A DNA stretch of 64,000 nucleotides from Clusia tigrina (lineage: Eukaryota; Arthropoda; Insecta; Diptera; Clusiidae), in assembly GCA_920105625.2 (NCBI GenBank), contig OV050030.1, positions 191,203,887 through 191,267,886 on the forward strand, written 5' to 3'. The position numbers and the translations under genes were made by a program. The notes beneath the pieces were generated by a model. The model was given only the letters and a program-made list of their open reading frames with translations, made no database searches and had not been told where the DNA came from. Positions 1-13,900 of this stretch are shown one piece after another (the first letter of the stretch is position 1; each line of letters starts with the position of its first letter).

Positions 1-3000
1 TTATCAGTGTTTCAATTTGGACTCAAGGGTAGCATGGCTATGACCGATAGCTCAGATTGACAAGAGGCACGAGTACTTTAATGTCACAAAATTTCAAGAT
101 GTTATAACGATCAAGTAAAAAGTTACAAACATTTGAATGTTGCAAATATTGGTACGCACCGTATAGAAGTTAGGGGCATTGGAAGGTTTCTCAGTGTTTC
201 AATTTGGACTCAAGGGTAGCATAGCTATGACCCATAGCTCAGATTGACAAGAGGCACGAGTACTTTATTGTCACAAAACTTCAAGGTTTTATGACTCTCC
301 AGTAAAAAGTTACAAGCATTTGAATGTTGCAAATTTTGATAGGTGTAGGGTGCAACGTACAGAAATTAGGGCCATTGGAAGTTTTATCAGTGTTTCAATT
401 TGGTTCCAAGGGTAGCATGGCTATGACCGCTAGCTTAAATTGCCAAGTTGTACGATTACTTCTTTGTCACAAAGGGCCATTTGAAGTTTTATCAGTGTTT
501 CATTTTGGAATCAAGAGTAGCATGGCTATGACCGATAGCTCAGATTGACAAGTGGCACGAGTACGTTATTGTCACAAAATTTCATGGCTTTATGACGCTT
601 CAGTAAAAAGTTACAAGCATTTGAATGTTGCAAATATTGGTACGCACCGTATAGAAGTTAGGGCTTTTGGAAGTTTTATCAGTGTTTCAATTTGGACTCA
701 AGGGTAGCATAGCTATGACTGATAGCTTAAATTGACAAGTTTCACGATTACTTCTTTGTCACAAAGGGCCATTTGAAGTTTTATCAGTGTTTCATTTTGG
801 AATCAAGGGTAGCATGGCTATGACCGATAGCTGAGATTGACAAGAGGCACGAGTACTTTATTGTCACAAAATTTCAAAGTTTTATGACGCTCCAGTTAAA
901 AGTTACAAGCATTTGAATGTTGCAAACATTGGTACGCACCGTATAGAAGTTAGGGGCATTGGAAGGTTTCTCAGTGTTTCAATTTGGACTCAAGGGTAGC
1001 ATAGCTATGACCCATAGCTCAGATTGACAAGAGGCACGAGTACTTTATTGTCACAAAACTTCAAGGTTTTATGACGCTCCAGTAAAAAGTTACAAGCATT
1101 TGAATGTTGCAAATTTTGATAGGTGTAGGGCGCAACGCACAGAAATTAGGGCCATTGGAAGTTTTATTAGTGTTTCAATTTGGTTCCAAGGGTAGCATGG
1201 CTATGACCGCTAGCTTAAATTGCCAAGTTGCACGATTACTTCTTTGTCGCAAAGGGCCATTTGAAGTTTTATCAGTGTTTCATTTTGGAATCAAGAGTAG
1301 CATGGCTATGATCGATAGCTCAGATTGACAAGTGGCACGAGTACGTTATTGTCGCAAAATTTCATGGCTTTATGACGCTTCAGTAAAAAGTTACAAGCAT
1401 TTGAATGTTCCAAATATTGGTACGCACCGTATAGAAGGTAGGGCCTTTGGAAGTTTTATCAGTGTTTCAATTTGGACTCAAGGGTAGTATAGCTATGACT
1501 GATAGCTTAGATTGACAAGCGGCACGAGTACGTTATTGTCGCAAAATTTTAAGGATTTATGACGCTTCAGTAAAAAGTTACAAGCATTTGAATGTTGCAA
1601 ACTTTGATAGTTGTAGTACGCAGGGAAAAAAGGAGTTAGGGCCATTATAAGTTTTTTATCAGTGTTTCAATTTGGACTCAAGTGTACTATGACCGATAGC
1701 TTAAATTGACAAGAAGCACGAGTACTTTATTATCACAAAATTTCAATATTTTATGACGCTCCAGTAAAAAGTTGAATGCAATTGAATGTTGAAAACTTTG
1801 ATAGGTGTAGTACGCACGGCAAAAATGAGTTAGAGCCATTGGAAGTTTTATCAGTGTTTCAGTTTTGACGCAAGACTAGTATAACTATGACCGATAGCTT
1901 AAATTGACAAGGGGCACGAGTACTATATTGTCACAAAATTTCAAAGTTTTATGACGCTCCAGTAAAAAGTTACAAGCATTTGAATGTTGCAAACATTGGT
2001 ACGCACCGTATAGAAGTTAGGGGCATTGGAAGGTTTCTCAGTGTTTCAATTTTGACTCAAGGGTAGCATAGCTATGACCCATAGCTCACATTGACAAGAG
2101 GCACGAGTACTTTATTGTCACAAAACTTCAAGGTCTTATGACGCTCCAGTAAAAAGTGACAAGCATTTGAATGTTGCAAATTTTGATAGGTGTAGGGCGC
2201 AACGTACAAATATTAGGGCCATTGGAAGTTTTATCAGTGTTTCAATTTGGTTCCAAGGGTAGCATGGCTATGACCGCTAGCTTAAATTGACAAGTTTCAC
2301 GATTACTTCTTTGTCACAAAGGGCCATTTGAAGTTTTATCAGTGTTTCATTTTGGAATCAAGAGAAACATTTCAAGGCTTTATGACGATTCAGTAAAAAG
2401 TTACAAGCATTTGAATGTTGCAAACTTTGATAGGTGTAGCACGCACGAAAAAAAGGAGTTAGGGCCGCTGGAAGTTTCATCAATGTTTCAATTTGGACTC
2501 AAGTGTAGCATGGCTATGACCGATAGCTTAAATTGACAAGAAGCACAAGTACTTTATTCTCACAAAATTTTAAGGGTTTATGACGCTCCAGTAAAAAGTT
2601 AGAAGCATTTTAATGTTGCAGACTTTGATAGGTATAGTGCGCACCGTACTAAAATTAGGGCCATTTGAAGTTTTATCAGTGTTTCAATTTGGACTCAAGG
2701 GTAGCATGGCTATGACCGATAGCTCAGATTGACAAGAGGCACGAGTACTTTAATGTCACAAAATTTCAAGATTTTATAACGATCAAGTAAAAAGTTACAA
2801 GCATTTGAATGTTGCAAATTTTGATAGGTGTAGGGTGCAACGTACAGAAATTAGGGCCATTGGAAGTTTTATCAGTGTTTCAATTTGGTTCCAAGGGTAG
2901 CATGGCTATGACCGCTAGCTTAAATTGCCAAGTTGTACGATTACTTCTTTGTCACAAAGGGCCATTTGAAGTTTTATCAGTGTTTCATTTTGGAATCAAG

Positions 3001-6000
3001 AGTAGCATGGCTATGACCGATAGCTCAGATTGACAAGTGGCACGAGTACGTTATTGTCACAAAATTTCATGGCTTTATGACGCTTCAGTAAAAAGTTACA
3101 AGCATTTGAATGTTGCAAATATTGGTACGCACCGTATAGAAGTTAGGGCTTTTGGAAGTTTCATCAGTGTTTCATTTTGGACTCAAGGGTAGCATAGCTA
3201 TGACCGATAGCTTAAATTGACAAGAAGCACGAGTACTTTATTCTCACAAAATTTCAAGGTTTTATGACGCTCCAGTAAAAAGTTACAAGCATTTGAATGT
3301 TGCAAATTTTGATAGGTGTAGGGCGCAAGGTACAGAAATTAGGGCCATTGGAAGTTTTATCAGTGTTTCAATTTGGTTCCAAGGGTGGCATGGCTATGAC
3401 CGCTACCTTAAATTGCCAAGTTGCACGATTACTTCTTTGTCACAAAGGGCCATTTGAAGTTTTATCAGTGTTTAATTTTGGAATCAAGGGTACCACGGCT
3501 ATGACCGATAGCTCAGATTGACAAGAGGCATGAGTACGTTATTGTCACAAAATTTCAAGGCTTTATGACGCTTCAGTAAAAAGTTACAAGCACTTGAATG
3601 TTGCAAACTTTGATAGGTGTAGTACGCACGGAAAAAAGGAGTTAGGGCCATCAGAAGTTTTTTATCAGTTTTTCAATTTTGACTCAAGTGTAGCATGGCT
3701 ATGACCGATAGTTTAAATTGACAAGAAGCACGAGTACTTTATTATCACAAAATTTGAATATTTTATAACGCTCCAGTAAAAACTTGAATGCAGTTGAATG
3801 TTGAAAATTTTGATAGGTGTAGTACGCACGGCAAAAAGGAGTTAGAGCCATTGGAAGTTTTATCAGTGTTTCAATTTTGACTCAAGAGTAGCATAGCTAT
3901 GACCGATAGGTTAAATTGACAAGAGGCACGAGTACTTTAATGTCACAAAATTTCAAGATTTTATAACGATCAAGTAAAAAGTTACAAACATTTGAAAGTT
4001 GCAAATATTGGTACGCACCGTATAGAAGTTAGGGCCTTTGGAAGTTTTAGCAGTGTTTCAATTTGGACTCAAGATTAGCATAGCTATGACCCATAGCTCA
4101 GATTGACAAGAGGCACGAGTACTTTATTGTCACAAAATTTTAAGGTTTTATGACGCTCCAGTAAAAAGTTACAAGCATTTGAATGTTGCAAATTTTGATA
4201 GGTGTAGCACGCACGGAAAAAAAGAGTTAGGGCCACTGGAAGTTCTATCAGTGTTTCAATTTGGACTCAAGTGTACTATGACAGATAGCTTAAATTGACA
4301 AGAAGCACGAGTACTTTATTATCACAAAATTTCAATATTTTATGACGATTCAGTAAAAAGTTAGAAGCATTTGAATATTGCAAACTTTGATAGGTGTAGT
4401 ACGCACAGAAAAAAGGAGTTAGGGCCACTGGAAGTTTCATCAGTGCTTCAATTTGGACTCAAGTGTAGCATGGCTATGACCGATAGTTTAAATTGACAAG
4501 AAGCACGAGTAATTTATTCTCACAAAATTTGAAGGGTTTATGACGCTCCAGTAAAAAGTTACAAGCATTTGAATGTTGCAAACTTTGATAGGTATAGTAC
4601 GCACCGTACTAAAATTAGGGCCATTTGAAGTTTTATCAGTGTTTCAATTTGGACTCAAGGGTAGCATGGCTATGACCGATTGCTCAGATTGACAAGAGGC
4701 ACGAGAACTTTAATGTCACAAAATTTCAAGATTTTATAACGATCAAGTAAAAAGTTACAAACATTTGAATGTTGCAAATATTGGTACGCACCGTATAGAA
4801 GTTAGGGCCTTTGGAAGTTTTATCAGTGTTTCAATTTGGACTCAAGGGTAGCATAGCTATGACCCATAGCTCAGATTGACAAGAGGCACGAGTACTTTAT
4901 TGTCACAAAATTTCAAAGTTTTATGACGCTCCAGTAAAAAGTTACAAGCATTTGAATGTTGCAGATTTTGATAGGTGTAATGCGCAACGTACAGAAATTA
5001 GGGCCATTGGAAGTTTTATCAGTGTTTCAATTTGGTTCCAAGGGTAGCATGGTTATGACCGCTAGCTTAAATTGCCAAGTTGCACGATTACTTCTTTGTC
5101 ACAAAGGGCCATTTGAAGTTTTATCAGTGTTTCATTTTGGAATCAAGGGTAGCATGGCTTTGACCGATAGCTCAGATTGACAAGAGGCACGAGTACGTTA
5201 TTGTCACAAAATTTAAGGCTTTATGACGCTTCAGTAAAAAGTTACAAGCACTTGAATGTTGCAAACTTTGATAAGTGTAGTACGCACGGAAAAAGGGAGT
5301 TAGGGCCATTAGAAGTTTTTTATCAGTGTTTCAATTTTGACTCAAGTGCAGCATGGCTATGACCGATAGTTTAAATTGACAAGAAGCAAGAGTACTTTAT
5401 TATCACAACATTTCAATATTTTATTACGCTCCAGTAAAAACTTGAATGCATTTGAATGTTGAAAACTTTGATAGGTGTTGTACGCACGGCAAAAAGGAGT
5501 TAAAGCCATTGGAAGCTTTATCAGTGTTTCAATTTTGACTCAAGAGTAGCATAGCTATGACCGATAGGTTAAATTGACAAGGGGCACGAGTACTTTATTG
5601 TCACAAAATTTCAAAGTTTTATGACGCTCCAGTAAAAAGTTACAAGCATTTGAATGTTGCAAACATTGGAACGCACCGTATAGAAATTAGGGCCATTGGA
5701 AGGTTTATCAGTGTTTCAATTTGGACTCAAGGGTAGCATAGCTATGACCCATAGCTCAGAATGACAAGAGGCACGAGTAAGTTATTGTCACAAAATTTCA
5801 AGGTTTGATGACGTTCCAGTAAAAAGTTACAAGCATTTGAATGTTGCAAACTTTGATATGTGTAGTACGCACGAAAAAAAGAATTTAGGGCCACTGGAAG
5901 TTTTATCAGTGTGTCAATTTGGACTCAAGTGTAGCATGGCTATGACCGATAGCTTAAATTGACAAGAAGCACGAGTACTTCATTCTCACAAAATTTGAAG

Positions 6001-9000
6001 GGTTTATGACGCTCCAATAAAAAGTTACAAGCATTTGAATTTTGCAAACTTTGATAGGTGTAGTACGCACCGTACTAAAATTAGGGCCATTGGAAGGTTT
6101 ATCAGTGTTTCAATTTGGACTCAAGGGTAGCATAGCTATGACGCATAGCTTAGATTGACAAGAGGGTCGTGTACTTTATTGTCATAAAACTTCAAGGCTT
6201 TATGACGATTCAGTAAAAATTACAAGCATTTGAATGTTGCCAACTTTGATAGGTGTAGCACGCACGGAAAAAAGGAGTTAGAGCCACTGGAAGTTTCACC
6301 AGTGTTTCAATTTGGACTCAAGTATAGCATGGCTATGACCGATAGCTTAAATTGACAAGAAGCACGAGTACTTCATTTTGACAACTTTATTGTCATAAAA
6401 TTTCAAGGTTTTATGACGATTCAGTAAAAAGTTACAAGCATTTGAATGTTGCAAACTTTTATAGGTGTAGTACGCACCGTACTAAAATTAGGGCCATTTG
6501 AAGTTTTATCCGTGTTTCAATTTGGATTCAAGTGTATCATGGCTATGACCCATAGCTTAGATAGACAAGAAGCACGAATACTTTATTGTCACAAAATTTC
6601 AAGGTTTTGTGACGCTGCAGTAAAAAGTTGAATGCATTTCAATGTTGCAAACTTTGATAGGTATAGTACGCACGGCAAAAAGGAGTTAGGGACATTGGAA
6701 GTTTTATCAGCGTTTCAATTTTGACTCAAGGGTAGCATAGCTTTGACCGATAGCTTACATTGACTAGAGGCACGAGCACTTTATTTGTCACAAAATTTTA
6801 AGGTTTTATGACGCTCTAGTAAAAAGTTACAAGCACATGAAAGCAAACTTTGATGAGTGTAGGGCACAAGGTACCGAAATTAGGGCAATTGAAAATTTTA
6901 GCAGTGTTTCAATTTGGACTCATGGGTAGCATAGCTATGACCGATAGCTTAAATTGACAAGGGGCACGAGTAATTCAGTGTCACAAATGTCCATTTTAAG
7001 TTTTATCAGTTCTGCCTTTTGGACTCAAGTGTCGCATGGCTATGGCCGATAGCTTAGAATCACAAGGGGCACGAGTACTTCATTGTCACAAAATTTTAAA
7101 GTTTTCTGACGCTCAAGTAAAAAGTTCCAAGCATTTGAATGTTGCAAACATTGGCTCGTTCCGTATAGAAGTTAGGGCCATTGGAAGGTTTATCAGCCCA
7201 TAGCTCAGATTGACAAGAGGCACGAGTACGTTATTGTCACAAAATTTCAAGGTTTTATGACGCTCCAGGAAACAGTTGAATGCATTTGAATGTTGCAAAC
7301 TTTGATAGATATTGTACGCACGGCAAAAAGGAGTTAGGGACATTGGAAGTTTTATCAGCGTTTCAATTTTGACTAAAGGGTAGCATAGCTATGACCGATA
7401 GCTTAGATTGACAAGAGGCACGAGCACTTTATTGTCACAAAATTTCAAGGTTTGATGACGTTCCAGTAAAAAGGTACAAGCATTTGAATTTTGCAAACTT
7501 TGATAGGTGTAGTACGCACCGTACTAAAATTAGGGCCATTTTAAGTTTTATCCATGTTTCAATTTGGGCTCAAGTGTATCACGGCTATTACCCATAGCTT
7601 AGATAGACAAGAAGCACGAATACTTTATTGTCACAAAATTTTAAAGTTTTCTGACGCTCCAGTAAAAAGTTACAACCATTTGAATGTTGCAAATTTTTAT
7701 AGATGTAGTACGCACCGTATAGAAGTTAGTTCCATTGGAAGATTTATCAGTGTTTCAATTTGAATTCAAGGGTAGAATAGCTTTGATTAATAGCTTAGAT
7801 TGACAAGAGGCACGAGTATTTCATTGTCACAAAATTTTAAGGCTTTATGACGCTTCAGTAAAAAGTTACAAGCATTTGAATGTTGCAAACTTTGATAGGA
7901 GTAATACGCACGGAAAAAAGGAGTTAGGGCAATGGAAGTTTTTTATCAGTGTTTCAATTTGAACTCAAGTGTAGCATGGCTATGACTGATAGCTTAAATT
8001 GACAAGAAGCACGAGTACTCTATTATCACAAAATTTCACTATTTTATAACGCTCCAGTAAAAAGTTGAATGCATTTGAATGTTGAAAACTTTGATAGGTG
8101 TAGTACGCACTGCAAAAAGGAGTTAGAGCCATTGGAAGTTTTATCAGTGTTTCAATTTTGACTCAAGAGTAGCATAGCTATGACCGATAGCTTAAATCGA
8201 CAAGGGGCACGAGTACTTTATTGTCACAAAATTTCAAAGTTTTATGATGCTCCAGTAAAAAGTTACAAGCATTTGAATGTTGCAAACAGTGGTACGCACC
8301 GTATTGAAGTTAGGGCCATTGGAAGGTTTCTCAGTGTTTCAATTTGGACTCAAGGGTAGCATAGCTATGACCCATAGCTCAGATTGACAAGAGGCACGAG
8401 TACGTTATTGTCAGAAAATTTCAAAGTTTTATGACTGTTTAGTAAAAAGTTACAAGCATTTGAATGTTGCAAACTTTGATAGGTGTAGTACGCACCGTAC
8501 TAAAATTAGGGCCATTTGAAGTTTTATCCGTGTTTTAATTTGGACTCAAGTGTATCATGGCCATGACCAGTAAAAAGTTGAATGCATTTGAAAGCTACAA
8601 ACTTTGATAGGTATAGTACGCACGGCAAAAAGGAGTTAGGGACATTGGAAGTTTTATCAGCGTTTCAATTTTGACTCAAAGGTAGCATAGCTATGACCGA
8701 TAGCTTAGATTGACAAGAGGCACGAGCGCTTTATTGTCACAAAATTTCAAGGTTTTATGACGCTCTAGTAAAAAGTTACAAGCACATGAAAGCAAACTTT
8801 GATGAGTGTAGGGCGCAACGTACCGAAATTAGGGCCATTGAAAATTTTATCAGTGTTTCAATTTGGACTCATGGGTAACATAGCTATGACCAAAAGCTTA
8901 AATTGACAAGGGGCACGAGTACTTCAGTGTCACAAAGGTCCATTTTAAGTTTTATCAGTGCTTCCTTTTGGAGTCAAGTGTCGCATGGCTATGGCCGATA

Positions 9001-10998
9001 GCTTAGAATCACAAGGGGCACGAGCACTTCATTGTCACAAAATTTTAAAATTTTCTGTCGCTCCAGTAAAAAGTTACAACCATTTGAATGTTGCAAATTT
9101 TTATAGATTTAGTACGCACCGTATAGAAGTTAGGTCCATTGGAAGATTTATCAGTGTTTCAATTTGAACTCAAGGTTAGAATAGCTTTGACTGATAGTTT
9201 AGATTGGCAAGAGGCACGAGTACTTCATTGCCACAAAATTTCAAGGTTTTATGACGCTCCAGTAAAAAGTAACAAGCATTTGAATGTTGCAAACTTTGAT
9301 AGGTGTAGTACGCACGGCAAAAAGGTGTTAGGGCCATTAGAAGTTTAAGCAGTGTTTCAATTTTGACTCTTGGGTAGCATAGCTATGACCGAAGTAAAAA
9401 GTTACAAGCATTTGAATGTTTTGATTGGAGTAGGGCGCAACGTACAGAAATTAGGACCATTGGAAGTTTTATCAGTATTTCAATCTGGTTCCAAGGGTAG
9501 CATGGCTATGACCGATATCTTAAATTGACAAGACGCACGAGTATGTTATTGTCACAAAATATTAAGGCTTTATGACGCTTCAGTAAAAAGTTAAAAGCAT
9601 TTGAATGTTGCAAACTTTGATAGGTGTATTACGCACGGAAAAAAGGAGTTAGGGCAATGGAAGTTTTTTATCAGTGTTTCAATTTGGACTCATGTGTAGC
9701 ATGGCTATGACCGATAGCTTAAATTGACAAGAAGCACGAGTACTTTATTATCACTAAATTTCAATATTTTATAACGCTCCAATAAAAAGTTACAAGCATT
9801 TGAACGTTGCGAACATTGGTACGCACCGTATAGAAGTTAGGTCCATTGGAAGGTTTATCAGTGTTTCAATTTGGACTCAAGGGTAGCATAGCTATGACCC
9901 ATAGCTCAGATTAACAAGAGGCACGAGTACTTCATTGTCACAAAATTTTAAGGGTTTATGACGCTCCAGTAAAAAGTTACAAGCATTTCAATGTTGCAAA
10001 CTTTGATAGGTGTAGTACGCACCGTATAGAAGTTAGGGCCATTGGAAGATTCATCCGTGTTTCAATTTGGACTCAAGGAGAGAATAGCTATGACTGATAG
10101 CTTAAATTGACAAGAGGCATGAGTACTTCATTGTCACAAAATTTCAAGGTTTTATGACGCTCCAGTAAAAAGTTACAACCATTTGAATGTTGCAAATTTT
10201 GATAGGTGTAGTACGCACCGTACTAAAATTAGGGTCATTTGAAGATTTATCAGTGTTTCAATTTGGACTCAAGTGTAGCATGGCTATGACCGATAGCTTA
10301 GATTGACATGAGGCACGAGTACTTTATTGTCACAAAGGGTCATTTGAAGTTTTATCAGTGTTTCCTTTCGGACTCAAGGGTAGCATGGCTATGGCCGATG
10401 CATTTGAATGTTGCAAACTTTGATAAGTGTAGTACGCACGAAAAAAAGGAGTTAAGGCCACTGGAAGTCTTATCAGTGTTTCCTTTTGGACTCAAGGGTC
10501 GTATGGCTATGGCCGATGCATTTGAATGTTGCAAACTTTTATAGGTGTAGGGCGCAACGTACAGAAATTAGGGCCATTGGAAATTTTATCAGTGTTTCAA
10601 TTTGGACTCATATGTAGCATAGCTCTGACCGATAGCTTAGATTGACAAGGGGCACGAGTACTTCATTGTCACAAAATTTCAAGGTTTTATGACGCTCTTG
10701 TAAAAAGTTAAAACCATTTGAATGTTGCAAATTTTGATAGGTGTAGTACGCAAGCAAAAAAAGGAGTTAGGGCCATTTGAAATTTTGTCAACGTTTCAAT
10801 TTGGACTCAAGCGTAGAATAGCTATGACCGATAGATTAGATTAACAAGAGGCACGAGCACTTTATTGTCACAAAATTTCAAAGTTTTATGACGCTCCAGT
10901 AAAAAGTTACAAGTATATGAATGTTGCAAACTTTGATAGGTGTAGTACGTACCGTACTAAAATTTGGGCCAATTGAAGTTTTATCAATGTTTCAATTT
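1..10998 (+). repeat. Large segmental duplication, copy 1 (~10.98 kb)
   Basis: This stretch is repeated almost base for base starting near 10981. Points 10980 apart match throughout the first ~6.1 kb (for example 324/11304, 2342/13322, 4956/15936). The offset becomes 10375 after 6742 and 10443 after 8570 because of two indels. In the first 1.5 kb I find only about half a dozen differences (for example near 7, 165, 285, 1105 and 1437). The left edge may lie outside the window. The right edge falls near 10998, where copy 1 runs into copy 2 inside a monomer. Because neighbouring monomers differ far more than this, it is a recent duplication of a whole block and not general homogenisation. Confidence 0.9.
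6138..6742 (+). repeat. 605-bp satellite segment present only in copy 1
   Basis: Copy 1 carries ctcaagggtagcatagct ending at 6137 and again ending at 6742. Copy 2 has a single instance ending at 17117 with the left flank of the first and the right flank of the second. The intervening 605 bp is about three monomers. The simplest reading is a deletion in copy 2 by exchange between 18-bp identical stretches, but gain in copy 1 is not excluded. Confidence 0.85.
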
Positions 10999-13900
10999 GG
11001 ACTCAAGGGTAGCATGGCTATGACCGATAGCTCAGATTGACAAGAGGCACGAGTACTTTAATGTCACAAAATTTCAAGATGTTATAACGATCAAGTAAAA
11101 AGTTACAAACATTTGAATGTTGCAAATATTGGTACGCACCGTATCGAAGTTAGGGGCATTGGAAGGTTTCTCAGTGTTTCAATTTGGACTCAAGGGTAGC
11201 ATAGCTATGACCCATAGCTCAGATTGACAAGAGGCACGAGTACTTTATTGTCACAAAACTTCAAGATTTTATGACTCTCCAGTAAAAAGTTACAAGCATT
11301 TGAATGTTGCAAATTTTGATAGGTGTAGGGTGCAACGTACAGAAATTAGGGCCATTGGAAGTTTTATCAGTGTTTCAATTTGGTTCCAAGGGTAGCATGG
11401 CTATGACCGCTAGCTTAAATTGCCAAGTTGTACGATTACTTCTTTGTCACAAAGGGCCATTTGAAGTTTTATCAGTGTTTCATTTTGGAATCAAGAGTAG
11501 CATGGCTATGACCGATAGCTCAGATTGACAAGTGGCACGAGTACGTTATTGTCACAAAATTTCATGGCTTTATGACGCTTCAGTAAAAAGTTACAAGCAT
11601 TTGAATGTTGCAAATATTGGTACGCACCGTATAGAAGTTAGGGCTTTTGGAAGTTTTATCAGTGTTTCAATTTGGACTCAAGGGTAGCATAGCTATGACT
11701 GATAGCTTAAATTGACAAGTTTCACGATTACTTCTTTGTCACAAAGGGCCATTTGAAGTTTTATCAGTGTTTCATTTTGGAATCAAGGGTAGCATGGCTA
11801 TGACCGATAGCTGAGATTGACAAGAGGCACGAGTACTTTATTGTCACAAAATTTCAAAGTTTTATGACGCTCCAGTTAAAAGTTACAAGCATTTGAATGT
11901 TGCAAACATTGGTACGCACCGTATAGAAGTTAGGGGCATTGGAAGGTTTCTCAGTGTTTCAATTTGGACTCAAGGGTAGCATAGCTATGACCCATAGCTC
12001 AGATTGACAAGAGGCACGAGTACTTTATTGTCACAAAACTTCAAGGTTTTATGACGCTCCAGTAAAAAGTTACAAGCATTTGAATTTTGCAAATTTTGAT
12101 AGGTGTAGGGCGCAACGCACAGAAATTAGGGCCATTGGAAGTTTTATTAGTGTTTCAATTTGGTTCCAAGGGTAGCATGGCTATGACCGCTAGCTTAAAT
12201 TGCCAAGTTGCACGATTACTTCTTTGTCGCAAAGGGCCATTTGAAGTTTTATCAGTGTTTCATTTTGGAATCAAGAGTAGCATGGCTATGATCGATAGCT
12301 CAGATTGACAAGTGGCACGAGTACGTTATTGTCGCAAAATTTCATGGCTTTATGACGCTTCAGTAAAAAGTTACAAGCATTTGAATGTTCCAAATATTGG
12401 TACGCACCGTATAGAAGTTAGGGCCTTTGGAAGTTTTATCAGTGTTTCAATTTGGACTCAAGGGTAGTATAGCTATGACTGATAGCTTAGATTGACAAGC
12501 GGCACGAGTACCTTATTGTCGCAAAATTTTAAGGATTTATGACGCTTCAGTAAAAAGTTACAAGCATTTGAATGTTGCAAACTTTGATAGTTGTAGTACG
12601 CAGGGAAAAAAGGAGTTAGGGCCATTATAAGTTTTTTATCAGTGTTTCAATTTGGACTCAAGTGTACTATGACCGATAGCTTAAATTGACAAGAAGCACG
12701 AGTACTTTATTATCACAAAATTTCAATATTTTATGACGCTCCAGTAAAAAGTTGAATGCAATTGAATGTTGAAAACTTTGATAGGTGTAGTACGCACGGC
12801 AAAAAGGAGTTAGAGCCATTGGAAGTTTTATCAGTGTTTCAGTTTTGACGCAAGACTAGTATAACTATGACCGATAGCTTAAATTGACAAGGGGCACGAG
12901 TACTATATTGTCACAAAATTTCAAAGTTTTATGACGCTCCAGTAAAAAGTTACAAGCATTTGAATGTTGCAAACATTGGTACGCACCGTATAGAAGTTAG
13001 GGGCATTGGAAGGTTTCTCAGTGTTTCAATTTTGACTCAAGGGTAGCATAGCTATGACCCATAGCTCACATTGACAAGAGGCACGAGTACTTTATTGTCA
13101 CAAAACTTCAAGGTCTTATGACGCTCCAGTAAAAAGTTACAAGCATTTGAATGTTGCAAATTTTGATAGGTGTAGGGCGCAACGTACAAATATTAGGGCC
13201 ATTGGAAGTTTTATCAGTGTTTCAATTTGGTTCCAAGGGTAGCATGGCTATGACCGCTAGCTTAAATTGACAAGTTTCACGATTACTTCTTTGTCACAAA
13301 GGGCCATTTGAAGTTTTATCAGTGTTTCATTTTGGAATCAAGAGAAACATTTCAAGGCTTTATGACGATTCAGTAAAAAGTTACAAGCATTTGAATGTTG
13401 CAAACTTTGATAGGTGTAGCACGCACGGAAAAAAGGAGTTAGGGCCGCTGGAAGTTTCATCAATGTTTCAATTTGGACTCAAGTGTAGCATGGCTATGAC
13501 CGATAGCTTAAATTGACAAGAAGCACAAGTACTTTATTCTCACAAAATTTTAAGGGTTTATGACGCTCCAGTAAAAAGTTAGAAGCATTTTAATGTTGCA
13601 GACTTTGATAGGTATAGTGCGCACCGTACTAAAATTAGGGCCATTTGAAGTTTTATCAGTGTTTCAATTTGGACTCAAGGGTAGCATGGCTATGACCGAT
13701 AGCTCAGATTGACAAGAGGCACGAGTACTTTAATGTCACAAAATTTCAAGATTTTATAACGATCAAGTAAAAAGTTACAAGCATTTGAATGTTGCAAATT
13801 TTGATAGGTGTAGGGTGCAACGTACAGAAATTAGGGCCATTGGAAGTTTTATCAGTGTTTCAATTTGGTTCCAAGGGTAGCATGGCTATGACCGCTAGCT

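Noticed and set aside
324..548. A 74-codon ORF that recurs almost unchanged at 1104, 2809, 3297, 4956, 11304, 13789 and other places
   Set aside because: It recurs with the satellite monomer and its duplications. It has no recognisable domain, and related frames are broken in many monomers. Repetition explains the conservation.
7113..7343. Minus-strand 76-codon ORF, repeated at 17488
   Set aside because: It is the complement of satellite monomers, duplicated with the 11-kb block.
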